From: an uncultured Bartonella sp.
GTDB taxonomy: Bacteria; Pseudomonadota; Alphaproteobacteria; Rhizobiales; Rhizobiaceae
Length of the DNA stretch: 64,000 bases
Assembly (NCBI GenBank): GCA_946478665.1
Contig: CAMLCZ010000004.1
Location: 62,001-126,000 of the forward strand
Direction: 5' to 3'
Notes under the pieces: model-generated
Databases searched by the model: none
Told to the model about the DNA's origin: nothing
The model's input: only the letters and a program-made list of their open reading frames with translations
Shown: positions 10,422-20,281 of the stretch, one piece after another
Position numbering within the stretch: position 1 is the stretch's first letter
Layout of the letters: each line of letters begins with the position of its first letter
Position numbers and translations under genes: made by a program

Positions 10422-11309
10422 ATGGCAACTCTTCAAAAATCTGTGCTTGTTATTTCAAGTCACGTTATCCGCGGTTCAGTAGGAACGCGCGTAACCGTTA
10501 ATGCACTAGAACAAATGGGATATCCCGTGTGGGATATGCTGACGGTAACAATGACTTGGCAACCACGTCATGGCATGTCTCACCGCCTTATTGTGCCAAC
10601 ACCAGATTTCACGGTGTGGGCTGACGATATCTTACGCTCACCATGGGCAGGTGAAATTTCGGCTGTTATGACTGGATATTTTGGCAGTGCCGATCAGGTT
10701 TTTGTTACGGCTCATTTGATTGAAGAACTCAAGAAGAAGAATCCAGATCTTATTTTCTTTTGTGATCCTGTTGTCGGTGATGAAGGCGGCCTTTATGTCG
10801 GTGAAGATATTGCACAAAATATTGTAAAATATCTGTTGCCTCTTGCCGATATATTAAAGCCTAATCGTTCAGAACTTGAATGGATAGTTGGCAGAGAATT
10901 GCCAGATAATCATGCCATTATTGGCGCGATCCGAGAATTGGGATGTAAAACAACATTGGTAACATCGGCTTGGCCTTTGTTGAAAAAGTCGACAGGCAAT
11001 TTATTGGTCGATGGACAGACGATTCTTTTAGCGGAACATCCATCTGTCGAAAATCCGGTGAATGGGCTTGGTGACATGACTGGAGCACTATTTTTAGCGC
11101 GGTTATTGGCAGGTGAGAATGAAGAGAATGCCTTAAAATTTGCCACAAGTTCGGTCTATGCGTTGCTTATGGAAACAACAAGACATAATGGCTATGAGCT
11201 CATGTTGGAAAGAGGACTGCTTGATCTCGGACCAATGGAAAATCGTGTAACTTTAAGACATCTTAAAGACAGTGAAAAATTAGCGGAAGTGAAAGTGAAA
11301 TCATTATGA
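10422..11309 (+). CDS. pdxY: Pyridoxal kinase
   Basis: 295 aa; 'VLVISSHVIRGSVGTR' and 'CDPVVGDEGGLYV', ribokinase-like PdxY/PdxK family. Confidence 0.88.
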   Translation: MATLQKSVLVISSHVIRGSVGTRVTVNALEQMGYPVWDMLTVTMTWQPRHGMSHRLIVPTPDFTVWADDILRSPWAGEISAVMTGYFGSADQVFVTAHLIEELKKKNPDLIFFCDPVVGDEGGLYVGEDIAQNIVKYLLPLADILKPNRSELEWIVGRELPDNHAIIGAIRELGCKTTLVTSAWPLLKKSTGNLLVDGQTILLAEHPSVENPVNGLGDMTGALFLARLLAGENEENALKFATSSVYALLMETTRHNGYELMLERGLLDLGPMENRVTLRHLKDSEKLAEVKVKSL

Positions 11310-11965
11310 TGGATCTGCCAGAACAACTATTAAATGGATATCACAATTTTATGGGAAATCGCTTTTCCAATGAGCGAGATCGCTATAAACAATTGGCACG
11401 CGAGGGGCAAAAACCAGATACCATGGTTATAGCATGTTGTGATTCTCGAACAGCTCCTGAAACGATTTTTGATTCAGAGCCAGGCGAGATATTCGTGATG
11501 AGAAATGTCGCTAATCTGATTCCTCCATTTCACCCGGATAGAGAGTATCACGCAACTTCTGCTGCATTAGAATTTGCAGTCCAATCACTCAAAGTAAAAC
11601 ATATTGTCGTGCTTGGGCACGCATGTTGCGGTGGTATTCGAAATGCTCTTGATCTGGAAAGTGAGCCACTCTCATCGGACGACTTCATTGGTAAATGGAT
11701 GGGTTTGTTAACGCCGGCTGCTGAGGTTGTTGCAGCAAATACGATGATGACATCAATCGAACGTCGCACAGCGCTGGAACGCATATCGATTCGTTATTCA
11801 ATTAGTAATTTGCGCTCGTTTCCATGGTTAAAGCAGCGTGAAGACGCAGGCCAGTTAACACTTCACGGAGCATGGTTTGATATTGAAAGCGGCGAATTGT
11901 GGGTTATGGATAAGCAAACTGGGGATTTTTCCCGTGCTGAATATAATTTTGAAAAAGAAAGTTAA
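11306..11965 (+). CDS. Beta-class carbonic anhydrase
   Basis: 219 aa; 'VIACCDSRTAPE', 'MRNVANLIPP', 'VLGHACCGGI' zinc-site motifs; ATGA overlap with pdxY. Confidence 0.95.
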   Translation: MMDLPEQLLNGYHNFMGNRFSNERDRYKQLAREGQKPDTMVIACCDSRTAPETIFDSEPGEIFVMRNVANLIPPFHPDREYHATSAALEFAVQSLKVKHIVVLGHACCGGIRNALDLESEPLSSDDFIGKWMGLLTPAAEVVAANTMMTSIERRTALERISIRYSISNLRSFPWLKQREDAGQLTLHGAWFDIESGELWVMDKQTGDFSRAEYNFEKES

Positions 11966-11993
11966 AAAAAGCCTGCAGAAGCAGGCTTTTGGT
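11965..11993 (+). terminator. Intrinsic terminator after carbonic anhydrase gene
   Basis: aaaaaaagcctgcagaagcaggctttt: stem GCCTGC/GCAGGC with T tract. Confidence 0.8.
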
Positions 11994-12014
11994 TTAACCT
12001 ATAGAAATATATTC

Positions 12015-12836
12015 TTAATTGCCGTCGATTTGTTTACCCATAATGGCGATTGATTGTTGGTAAACGCTTGCTGCATTCCACCCTTGTATGGCAACAAAAT
12101 TTGGTTCTCCTGGTTGATAACCGGCGCCCGTCTTCCATCCATGATTACGCAAGAAATTGAAAGTTGATGCGAGAGCATCAGCTTTAGAATGGATCATGTC
12201 GATATGACCATCGCCATCACCATCAGCACCATAAAGCAGGACATTTTTCGGTAGGAATTGTGTTTGTCCTATTTCACCGTGCATTGCACCAACAGAATTA
12301 GGATCAAAATCACCCCGATCAATGAGCTTTAGCGCAGCGTATAGTTGGTCTGTAAAGAAATCACTCCGGCGGCAGTCATAAGCAAGTGTTGCAACAGCAG
12401 ACAGTGTGTGCTGTTTTCCCATAAACGAACCAAAACTGGTTTCCATGCCCCAAATGGCAATAACAGGACCTGATGCTACACCATATTTGGCCTCGAGTTT
12501 GGCAAATAAAGCAGCATTTTGCTTTTTCATAGCTTTGCCACGGGTAACAATTGTTGATGAACCGCGTTTTTGCATGAATTGTTGTAAACTTAATTTAAAA
12601 CTCTTCTGTCCGCGGTCAGCATTGATTGTTGCTTGAGCATAATGAACATTATTGAGTGCATTGAGAGCCCGTTTTCCAACGCCTTTTGCTGCTGCTTCTT
12701 GTTTTGTGGCTTCCAACCAAGTTTCAAAACCGGCTGACGTATTTCCACATTTAGGAGCTGCGATTGCTGTGCTGGTGATAGCTGCAAATGTTAAACCGAC
12801 AAGGCTAGCCTTTATAGCTGCTTTATAAGACATCAA
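12015..12836 (-). CDS. Lytic murein transglycosylase (MltB-like / SLT family 3)
   Basis: 273 aa; signal peptide; 'AIWGMETSFGSFMG' and 'GEIGQTQFLPKNVLLYGADGDGDGHID'. Confidence 0.92.
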   Translation of the reverse strand: MMSYKAAIKASLVGLTFAAITSTAIAAPKCGNTSAGFETWLEATKQEAAAKGVGKRALNALNNVHYAQATINADRGQKSFKLSLQQFMQKRGSSTIVTRGKAMKKQNAALFAKLEAKYGVASGPVIAIWGMETSFGSFMGKQHTLSAVATLAYDCRRSDFFTDQLYAALKLIDRGDFDPNSVGAMHGEIGQTQFLPKNVLLYGADGDGDGHIDMIHSKADALASTFNFLRNHGWKTGAGYQPGEPNFVAIQGWNAASVYQQSIAIMGKQIDGN

Positions 12837-13133
12837 ATTTTCCCTTCTCCAGAACCCGTTGGCGCGGGCTAATTATTGTATTCGCCATATAACAACTTCG
12901 GTTGGAAACCAAGCTTAAGATCAAACTTTTCTTACAGAATGTGCTTAAACCATTGACAATGGCAAGGTTTTGCTGTTTTAAAGTACCAAAAATCTGCGAC
13001 AGGCTTAAAACTTGAAGCCACTGACCGGGACCCTTTGATTGGTGTAAATAGATCCCGGAGGTCAACATCCGACAGCGCGATGCGCCCTCGGGTGCATTTG
13101 TTTTTTGTTTGTTGATTAGGCACGAGGTAGACA

Positions 13134-14678
13134 ATGTTTGAGTCCTTACAGGAGCGGTTGGGTTCCATTCTGAATAATCTGACTGGGCGAGGTGCCTTGT
13201 CAGAGCAGGATGTATCTGCTGCACTTCGTGAAGTTCGTCGTGCATTGATCGAAGCTGATGTTGCATTGGACGTTGTTCGTTCGTTTACCGATCGTGTTCG
13301 TGAAAAGGCTGTTGGCGCCAATATTCTAAAATCCATCAAACCAGGACAGATGGTTGTTAAAATCGTCCACGATGAATTGGTGGAAATGTTGGGAACAGAA
13401 GGTGTCACGATAGACCTTAATGCTCCTGCGCCAGTTGTTATTATGATGGTTGGCTTGCAAGGGTCGGGTAAAACGACCACTTCGGCAAAAATTGCCAAGC
13501 GACTGGTTGAGAAACAAAATAAAAAAGTTTTAATGGCTTCGTTGGATACACGTCGTCCAGCAGCCCAAGAACAATTGCGTCAACTTGGTGAACAGATTCA
13601 TGTTCCAACCTTACCAATCATTGCAGAACAGACGCCCGTAGATATTGCTGCTCGTGCCGTTCAGGCTGCAAAACTGGGTGGTCAGGATGTAGTTATTCTC
13701 GATACAGCAGGACGTACGCATATTGATGAGCCTCTTATGGTCGAGATGGCTGAAATCAAGGCTAATTCGACACCGCATGAAATATTGCTTGTTGCAGATA
13801 GCTTGACGGGTCAAGATGCGGTTAATCTGGCACGGTCGTTTGATGAACGTGTTGGCATTACAGGTATTGTCCTCACACGTATGGACGGTGACGGGCGTGG
13901 CGGTGCAGCACTTTCTATGCGTGCTGTTACGGGTAAGCCTATCAAGGCGATTGCCACCGGCGAAAAAATGGAGGCATTGGAAGAGTTCTATCCGCGTCGT
14001 ATCGCCGATCGTATTCTTGGCATGGGTGATATTGTTTCTCTGGTGGAAAAAGCTGCAGAAACAATTGATCAGGAAAAAGCTGCTGCTCTTGCTAAAAAAA
14101 TGCAAAAAGGCAAGTTTGATTTAAGCGACTTGGCTGAGCAGCTTAAACAAATGAAAAAACTTGGTGGTATGGGCGGTATCATGGGAATGTTGCCCGGTAT
14201 CGGTAAGATGAAAGACCAGATAGCCGCTGCTGGACTTGACGATAATCTCTTTGACCGACAATTGGCAATTATATCGTCAATGACTAGAGCTGAGCGCGAG
14301 AATCCAGATATCTTAAAGCATAGCCGTAAACAGCGCATTGCCAAAGGTTCAGGAACAAATGCGGCTGAAATCAACAAGTTGTTAAAAATGCATCGCCAAA
14401 TGGCCGACATGATGAAAATGATGGGCGGTAAGAGCAAAGGTGGCTTGATGCAGAAAATGATGGGTGGCTTGGGTTCTAAGTTAGGATTGGGCGGTTTCGG
14501 TGGTGGTATGCCGGATTTGTCATCTATGGATCCAAAGCAACTAGAAAAGTTACAAAAACAGGCGGAAAGTGCGGGGCTAGCAGACAAACTCCCTGGACTT
14601 GGAGGAGGGGCACTTCCAGGACTTCCTAATAGTGCGCCAAAACTTCCTGGTCTGCCTGGTTTACCTAAGAAAAGATAA
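13134..14678 (+). CDS. ffh: Signal recognition particle protein Ffh/SRP54
   Basis: 514 aa; 'GLQGSGKTTTSAKIA', 'DTAGRTHID', 'TRMDGDGRGGAALS', Met-rich M domain and Gly/Pro-rich tail. Confidence 0.98.
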   Translation: MFESLQERLGSILNNLTGRGALSEQDVSAALREVRRALIEADVALDVVRSFTDRVREKAVGANILKSIKPGQMVVKIVHDELVEMLGTEGVTIDLNAPAPVVIMMVGLQGSGKTTTSAKIAKRLVEKQNKKVLMASLDTRRPAAQEQLRQLGEQIHVPTLPIIAEQTPVDIAARAVQAAKLGGQDVVILDTAGRTHIDEPLMVEMAEIKANSTPHEILLVADSLTGQDAVNLARSFDERVGITGIVLTRMDGDGRGGAALSMRAVTGKPIKAIATGEKMEALEEFYPRRIADRILGMGDIVSLVEKAAETIDQEKAAALAKKMQKGKFDLSDLAEQLKQMKKLGGMGGIMGMLPGIGKMKDQIAAAGLDDNLFDRQLAIISSMTRAERENPDILKHSRKQRIAKGSGTNAAEINKLLKMHRQMADMMKMMGGKSKGGLMQKMMGGLGSKLGLGGFGGGMPDLSSMDPKQLEKLQKQAESAGLADKLPGLGGGALPGLPNSAPKLPGLPGLPKKR

Positions 14679-14682
14679 TAGA

Positions 14683-14988
14683 ATGACGGATACGAAGATT
14701 CCAGACGAACTTTTGCGCTTGCGCGCTTCAATCGATAATTTTGATGCAGCTTTGATTCATATCCTTGCTGAGAGATTTCGTTGTACAAAGGCAGTTGGCG
14801 TGTTGAAAGCGAAGTTTAATCTTCCACCGGCAGATCCTGCCCGTGAAGAACGTCAGGTTGCGCGTTTGCGCAAACTTGCGGAAGAAAGTCATCTTGATCC
14901 TGATTTTGCGGAAAAATTTCTTAATTTTATTGTTAAAGAAGTTATCCGTCATCACGTAGATACAGCCGCTAGAATACAAAATAAGTAG
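14683..14988 (+). CDS. Chorismate mutase (AroQ class)
   Basis: 101 aa from ATG 14683 (MTDTKIPDELLRLRASIDNFDAALIHILAERF...); the ORF track's longer 14599 start runs into ffh. Confidence 0.88.
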   Translation: MTDTKIPDELLRLRASIDNFDAALIHILAERFRCTKAVGVLKAKFNLPPADPAREERQVARLRKLAEESHLDPDFAEKFLNFIVKEVIRHHVDTAARIQNK

Positions 14989-15072
14989 GATAAAAATCAC
15001 CCGAACATGTGTTTCAAGCAAAACGTTATTTAACCAATTGGTAAAGCCAAAACCGACAATAGGAGATATAAT

Positions 15073-15462
15073 ATGTCATTGAAAATTCGCCTGTCACGTG
15101 CAGGTTCTAAAAAGCGCCCTTACTATCACATTGTTATCGCTGATGTTCGCAGTCCACGTGACGGCCGTTTTATTGAACGTGTTGGCGCTTGGAACCCAAT
15201 GTTGCCAAGTGACGGTGAACGCGTAAAGCTTAACGTTGAACGCATTCAATATTGGTTGGGACACGGTGCTTTGCCGACAGATCGTGTATTGCGTTTTCTT
15301 GATAGCGCAGGTCTTGCCAAGCGTAAAACACGCAATAACCCAAATAAAGCTGTTCCAGGTAAAAAAGCTCAAGAGCGTTTAGCTGCTGCTAAACAGGCGG
15401 AAGAAGAAGCTAAGGCAGCAGCTGCTGCTCCTGCTGAAGAAGCTGCAGCACCAACAGAATAA
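15073..15462 (+). CDS. rpsP: 30S ribosomal protein S16
   Basis: 129 aa; '[38 protein letters not shown]'. Confidence 0.98.
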   Translation: MSLKIRLSRAGSKKRPYYHIVIADVRSPRDGRFIERVGAWNPMLPSDGERVKLNVERIQYWLGHGALPTDRVLRFLDSAGLAKRKTRNNPNKAVPGKKAQERLAAAKQAEEEAKAAAAAPAEEAAAPTE

Positions 15463-15508
15463 GAATATTCACAGGGCCGATAGGTTCGTGTTTATCAATA
15501 TAAAGTTT

Positions 15509-15541
15509 AAAAAAACGGGCAAAATATTGTCCGTTTTTTAT
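15509..15541 (+). terminator. Intrinsic terminator after rpsP
   Basis: aaaaaaacgggcaaaatattgtccgttttttat hairpin plus T tract. Confidence 0.75.
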
Positions 15542-15614
15542 TTGCACCATTGTTTAGATAAGAACGATTGATCTATAGATTTTTATATCAAGTATCGGCG
15601 TTTTAGCCTCCGAT

Positions 15615-15821
15615 TTAAAAATCGATTGCACGCCCTTTGATTTCCCAATCGCCATATCGTGATGGGTCGCTACCACCGCGACCACCGATTTCTTTTGGCT
15701 GATTATTTTCGTGTGCTTTTTGCCGCCGTTCAGCAGCTTCTGCCAAAGCGCGAAGAGCAGCGGCAGGTAGCGCCTGTTTTTCGGTTTCAGTTTTCTTTTC
15801 GTTTGTTTTGTTATCGGTCAT
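15615..15821 (-). CDS. DUF1674 protein, SDHAF4-like succinate dehydrogenase assembly factor
   Basis: 68 aa ending 'KEIGGRGGSDPSRYGDWEIKGRAIDF', the DUF1674/SDHAF4 C-terminal signature. Confidence 0.85.
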   Translation of the reverse strand: MTDNKTNEKKTETEKQALPAAALRALAEAAERRQKAHENNQPKEIGGRGGSDPSRYGDWEIKGRAIDF

Positions 15822-15905
15822 TTTTTACCTTGTTTTCCATTGCACAAAAGGAAAATGTTCACCATCATATAGAAACAAATATGCGTTATATTGGAGTTGT
15901 TGACA

Positions 15906-16862
15906 ATGAATTTTATGCGAACCGCTATATTACTGGCGTTTATGACAGCGCTATTTATGGGGGTTGGTTACCTGATTGGCGGCAGCAGTGGCATGATTAT
16001 CGCGCTGTTAATGGCCGCAGGTATGAATCTGTTTTCTTATTGGAATTCAGATAAAATGGTTTTGAGCATGTATGGTGCGCAACAGGTTGATGCACATTCA
16101 GCTCCCGAATATTATAGAATTGTTAGCGATCTTGCGCGCAAAGCAGGACTACCTCAGCCAAAAATTTTCATTATTGATAATCCGCAACCAAACGCTTTTG
16201 CAACGGGGCGCAATCCAGACAATGCTTCAGTAGCGGCAACAACGGGTTTGCTAGAGATTTTAAGTCCGGAAGAACTCGCAGGCGTCATGGCACACGAGCT
16301 ATCGCATGTACAAAATCATGATACATTGACAATGACGATTACAGCAACAATTGCGGGTGCAATTTCTATGCTCGGTAATTTTGCATTATTTATGGGAAGT
16401 GGCAACCGCGACTCTAACGGTAATTCTCATCCTCTCGGTATGCTCGGAACCATTATTGCTATGGTTGTTGCGCCATTTGCGGCTATGCTTGTACAAATGG
16501 CAATTAGTCGAACGCGAGAATATGCGGCGGATAAACGCGGCGGACAAATATGTGGCAATCCACTCTGGTTAGCGTCAGCATTGAATAAAATTGCTCGGGG
16601 TGTTCATGCAGTTGAAAATGAAGAAGCAGAACACAATCCTGCTACGGCACATATGTTCATCATTAATCCACTGAATGGGAGTGGAGCTGATAATCTCTTT
16701 TCTACTCACCCAGCGACAGAAAACAGAATAGCAGCTTTACGCAAGCAGGCTGAAGAGATGAATATTCATATGACAAGTGGAAGCCCACGTGAAACTATGC
16801 GCCGAACAGTTGAACGTCCAAGCTGGATGAGCAATAACACACCAAAAGGTCCATGGTCATAA
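15906..16862 (+). CDS. htpX: Zinc metalloprotease HtpX
   Basis: '[35 protein letters not shown]' HEXXH motif and TM layout; start placed at MNFMRTA. Confidence 0.95.
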   Translation: MNFMRTAILLAFMTALFMGVGYLIGGSSGMIIALLMAAGMNLFSYWNSDKMVLSMYGAQQVDAHSAPEYYRIVSDLARKAGLPQPKIFIIDNPQPNAFATGRNPDNASVAATTGLLEILSPEELAGVMAHELSHVQNHDTLTMTITATIAGAISMLGNFALFMGSGNRDSNGNSHPLGMLGTIIAMVVAPFAAMLVQMAISRTREYAADKRGGQICGNPLWLASALNKIARGVHAVENEEAEHNPATAHMFIINPLNGSGADNLFSTHPATENRIAALRKQAEEMNIHMTSGSPRETMRRTVERPSWMSNNTPKGPWS

Positions 16863-16872
16863 AGGTTTCATA

Positions 16873-18225
16873 TTGAAAAAGTTAGTTAAAGGGCAAATGT
16901 CCCAATCAAACGTACCGGGACTTGCTGTCAGGCAAGTTGGGGCACGTTTTCTAAGCGCGGTTATCGATAAAAAGACGTCATTGGATGGACTAATCGATAA
17001 CGAACATGGGCACCCACAATATTTGGCATTAGAAGGTCGTGATAGAGCTTTATGTCGGGCGATTTTAGGTGCGGCCTTACGTCATAGATCTGTTATCTCG
17101 GCTGCTTTGGATCGTTTTCTTGATAGGTCTTTGCCCCAAAACGCTTTATCTTTAGCGCATCTTCTTCATGTTGGAGTAGCTCAGGTTCTTTATCTTGATG
17201 TTCCAGATCATGCAGCAATAGACTTGGCTGTCACAGCAGCAAAATGTGATCCACGTAATAAGAGGTTTTCCGGATTGGTTAACGCATTGCTTCGCAAAAT
17301 TGCTCAGCATGCTGATGCCATTCGATTGCAATCAGAATCATCCAAGAATATTCCTGATTGGTTTTTATCTTTATTGACGCGGAATTATGGTAAAGAAAAA
17401 GCAGAGGCGATTATTGCCGCACAAGAGATTGAACCGCCCATTGATATAACGGTGAAAGATAATACTGCTGTTTGGGCTCGGAAACTGAATGGTACACTTC
17501 TTCCAAATGGATCAGTAAGACTGGGCGATTTTACTGGATCTTTAACCGAACTTGAGGGTTATGCTGAAGGGGCATGGTGGGTACAAGATGTGGCTGCATC
17601 ACTGCCGGCACGTTTGTTTGGAAATATTAAAGGTAAACGTGTTGGTGATCTTTGTGCAGCACCTGGAGGAAAAACTGCAGAGCTTGCTATTCAAGGAGCG
17701 CAGGTAACGGCAATAGATCTATCAGAAAATCGTTTGAGGCGTTTAAGAAAAAACATGGAACGGCTGGGATTGCAGGTCGAAACATGGGCAGGAAATTTAA
17801 AAGATTATCACCCTGAAAAGCTTTTTGATGCTGTTCTTCTTGATGCACCATGTTCATCCACCGGCACAATCCGGCGCCACCCCGATATCTTATGGACAAA
17901 AAATTATAACGATATTGTCAAATTGGCAGGGTTACAATTCGAGTTGTTGAATGCTGCTATTGAGCTTGTCGAAAAAGATGGAATTATTGTTTTTGCCAAT
18001 TGTTCGTTAGCGCGTGAAGAAGGTGAAGAAATGGTAGAAAAAGTACTTTCTGCACGCAAGGATATCGAACTGATCCCTATTATGGCCGATGAAGTTGGTG
18101 GTATGGACGACATTTTGACAGAGAATGGAACCTTGCGAACAACGCCAGCCAATTTGCAAGGTGAAATACCTGAAATGTCGGGTATGGACGGATTTTTTGC
18201 AGCGCGGTTTCGTAAAATATTATGA
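16873..18225 (+). CDS. RsmB/Sun-family 16S rRNA (cytosine-C5) methyltransferase
   Basis: 450 aa; NusB-like N-terminus, 'VGDLCAAPGGKTAELA', 'LLDAPCSSTGTIRRHPD'. Confidence 0.93.
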   Translation: MKKLVKGQMSQSNVPGLAVRQVGARFLSAVIDKKTSLDGLIDNEHGHPQYLALEGRDRALCRAILGAALRHRSVISAALDRFLDRSLPQNALSLAHLLHVGVAQVLYLDVPDHAAIDLAVTAAKCDPRNKRFSGLVNALLRKIAQHADAIRLQSESSKNIPDWFLSLLTRNYGKEKAEAIIAAQEIEPPIDITVKDNTAVWARKLNGTLLPNGSVRLGDFTGSLTELEGYAEGAWWVQDVAASLPARLFGNIKGKRVGDLCAAPGGKTAELAIQGAQVTAIDLSENRLRRLRKNMERLGLQVETWAGNLKDYHPEKLFDAVLLDAPCSSTGTIRRHPDILWTKNYNDIVKLAGLQFELLNAAIELVEKDGIIVFANCSLAREEGEEMVEKVLSARKDIELIPIMADEVGGMDDILTENGTLRTTPANLQGEIPEMSGMDGFFAARFRKIL

Positions 18226-18409
18226 ATTGGGTATGGTATTTTCAAAAAAATGTTTGTTTTCTATAGAATTCAAGCATCTATCATAACCAATTTTGTCTAT
18301 ACTAGGGATATGCTTGTAATTGCTAATAGCAATAACTAAATTTGGTTATTGGCTTTGTTATGACCGCTCATTAACCAAACATTCACCTTAATCATAGAAA
18401 ATATCCATA

Positions 18410-20134
18410 GTGCAAAACTATGGAGATCAAATCGTGTCCATTGCAATTGGAGGCAATCAACAATTAAAGAGATCACCGGCGGCATATGCTGTGGTGAAAT
18501 TGTTGCGTCGTTTGCGTGTTGGCCCACTGTTTCGCTGGCGGTTTTCAGGTTTTCGGCCACAACGTATTTTGGCTGAACCTGTCGATCTCCATTTAGCCGA
18601 TCCAGAAATGGCACATGAGTTTTATCATGGCCGTTTTGCGCTTGCTGGACGCATTGTACAAACAGGCGCTATATCTCCTTTCGCGGTAGAACCACCAACA
18701 TATGAGTGGGAAGCAGCATTAAATGATTTTAGCTGGCTGCGGCATATGGATGCTGCATGCACACCTTTAGCCAATGCCCATGCGCGTTCATTGTTGAATG
18801 ATTGGCTAGAACAGTCAGGAAAACGTGTAAAAGGTACAGCTTGGCAAACTGATATTGCAGCACGCCGGCTCATCGCATGGCTTTGTCATGCGCGTATGTT
18901 GTTGGACGGGGCAAGTGAGAACTTTGAAAAACGGTTTCTCCGTTCGCTCGGGTTTCATGTCCGCTATTTACGTACAGCAATCCATAGTATGGAAGAAGAT
19001 GAGAATCGTCTTCAAGCAGCAGCAGCGTTATGCTTTGCATCGCTTTCTTTACCGGTATCGCCAGCAATCAAGAAAACAGCGCAATCGCAGCTTGTGCAAT
19101 CTTTGACACGTCAAATTCTACCAGATGGAGGGCATATATCCCGTAACCCAGCGGTACTATTGTCTCTGCTCACTGATTTTATTGCTTTGCGACATCTTTA
19201 TGTGCACAGTAAAGAAGCGGCACCACGACTTTTGCTCGATTCTATTGAACGTATGCTGCCTGCACTACGATTTTTTATTCATCAAGATCAATCGCTAGCA
19301 CATTTTAATGGTGTTGGGCCAATTTTGCCTGAACGTCTGGCTGTTGTTCTCGGTTTAGATGAGACCGTTGGAAGTCCATTTTCACATACACCTTATTCAG
19401 GGTATCAGCGGTTATGGGCTAACAATACAACTATTATTGCTGATACTGGAACGACCCCAGCGCGTCCGAATTCCTATCAGGCTGCGGCCGGGTGTCTATC
19501 TTTTGAAATGTCATCGGGGATCAATCGCTTTATTATTAATGCCGGTATAGACCCCTATGGCCCATCGGATTACAGCTTTTTAGCGCGAGCAACTGCAGCT
19601 CATTCAACGGCTACATTAAATGACACATCATCTGGAAAATTTCAAAAAAGAAATGGACAGAGGAAAGTTGCTTTGTTGAATGGCCCAACAGAGATCAATA
19701 TCCAGAGGATAGAAAGCGCTGACCGTATGGGATTTGTGGCAAGTCATAATGGCTATGTTTCGACATTCAATCTGCTGCATGAACGTGGTCTTGTTTTATC
19801 TGCCGATGGACACGTTATCGATGGTTTTGATAAGTTTGTTCCTTCTAACGGTGCTACGGTAAAAGCCGATGGTCGTGATAATGTTGCCGTAAGATTCCAC
19901 CTTCATCCCCATGTGGAGGTAAGCCATGATGGAAATAGCTTGCGTCTTGAAGTCATGGGTGGAGATGCATGGAGCTTCATGTCACCGGATGCAGATATAC
20001 AATTGGAAGATTCAATAGACTTTGTTGATCTTAATGGTCCAAAGCGCACGCGCCAAATTGTTTTGAACTTCCGTCCAGCATTAACAGAGAAGATCCGTTG
20101 GCGATTTACCCGTATTACGCAAGCAAATCAGTAA
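18410..20134 (+). CDS. Heparinase II/III family protein
   Basis: 574 aa; 'YSGYQRLWANNTTIIADTGTTP', 'HSTATLNDTSSGKF'; between the rsmB-like gene and purH as in relatives. GTG start, either 18410 or 18434. Confidence 0.9.
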   Translation: MQNYGDQIVSIAIGGNQQLKRSPAAYAVVKLLRRLRVGPLFRWRFSGFRPQRILAEPVDLHLADPEMAHEFYHGRFALAGRIVQTGAISPFAVEPPTYEWEAALNDFSWLRHMDAACTPLANAHARSLLNDWLEQSGKRVKGTAWQTDIAARRLIAWLCHARMLLDGASENFEKRFLRSLGFHVRYLRTAIHSMEEDENRLQAAAALCFASLSLPVSPAIKKTAQSQLVQSLTRQILPDGGHISRNPAVLLSLLTDFIALRHLYVHSKEAAPRLLLDSIERMLPALRFFIHQDQSLAHFNGVGPILPERLAVVLGLDETVGSPFSHTPYSGYQRLWANNTTIIADTGTTPARPNSYQAAAGCLSFEMSSGINRFIINAGIDPYGPSDYSFLARATAAHSTATLNDTSSGKFQKRNGQRKVALLNGPTEINIQRIESADRMGFVASHNGYVSTFNLLHERGLVLSADGHVIDGFDKFVPSNGATVKADGRDNVAVRFHLHPHVEVSHDGNSLRLEVMGGDAWSFMSPDADIQLEDSIDFVDLNGPKRTRQIVLNFRPALTEKIRWRFTRITQANQ

Positions 20135-20281
20135 ACTTATTTTGAGTTTTATCATAAGATTTAATTGATCACTGACCAAAGTTATTTGAACTTTATTTAT
20201 TTTATCTCGCAGTGTTATTTTTAAAGCTCTTGTGATAATGGATACGAATACATTCTCCTATTCATTATCAGGAAATTTATT

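Noticed and set aside
13611-14105. 164-aa minus-strand ORF antisense to ffh
   Set aside because: Cys/Asn/Thr-rich composition typical of antisense frames; overlaps the GTPase domain.
14069-14788. 239-aa minus-strand ORF antisense to ffh
   Set aside because: Pro/Ser/Leu-rich translation is the mirror of the Gly/Met-rich Ffh tail; overlaps a certain CDS.
15659-16054. 131-aa plus-strand ORF overlapping the DUF1674 gene and htpX start
   Set aside because: Conflicts with two well-supported genes in other frames.
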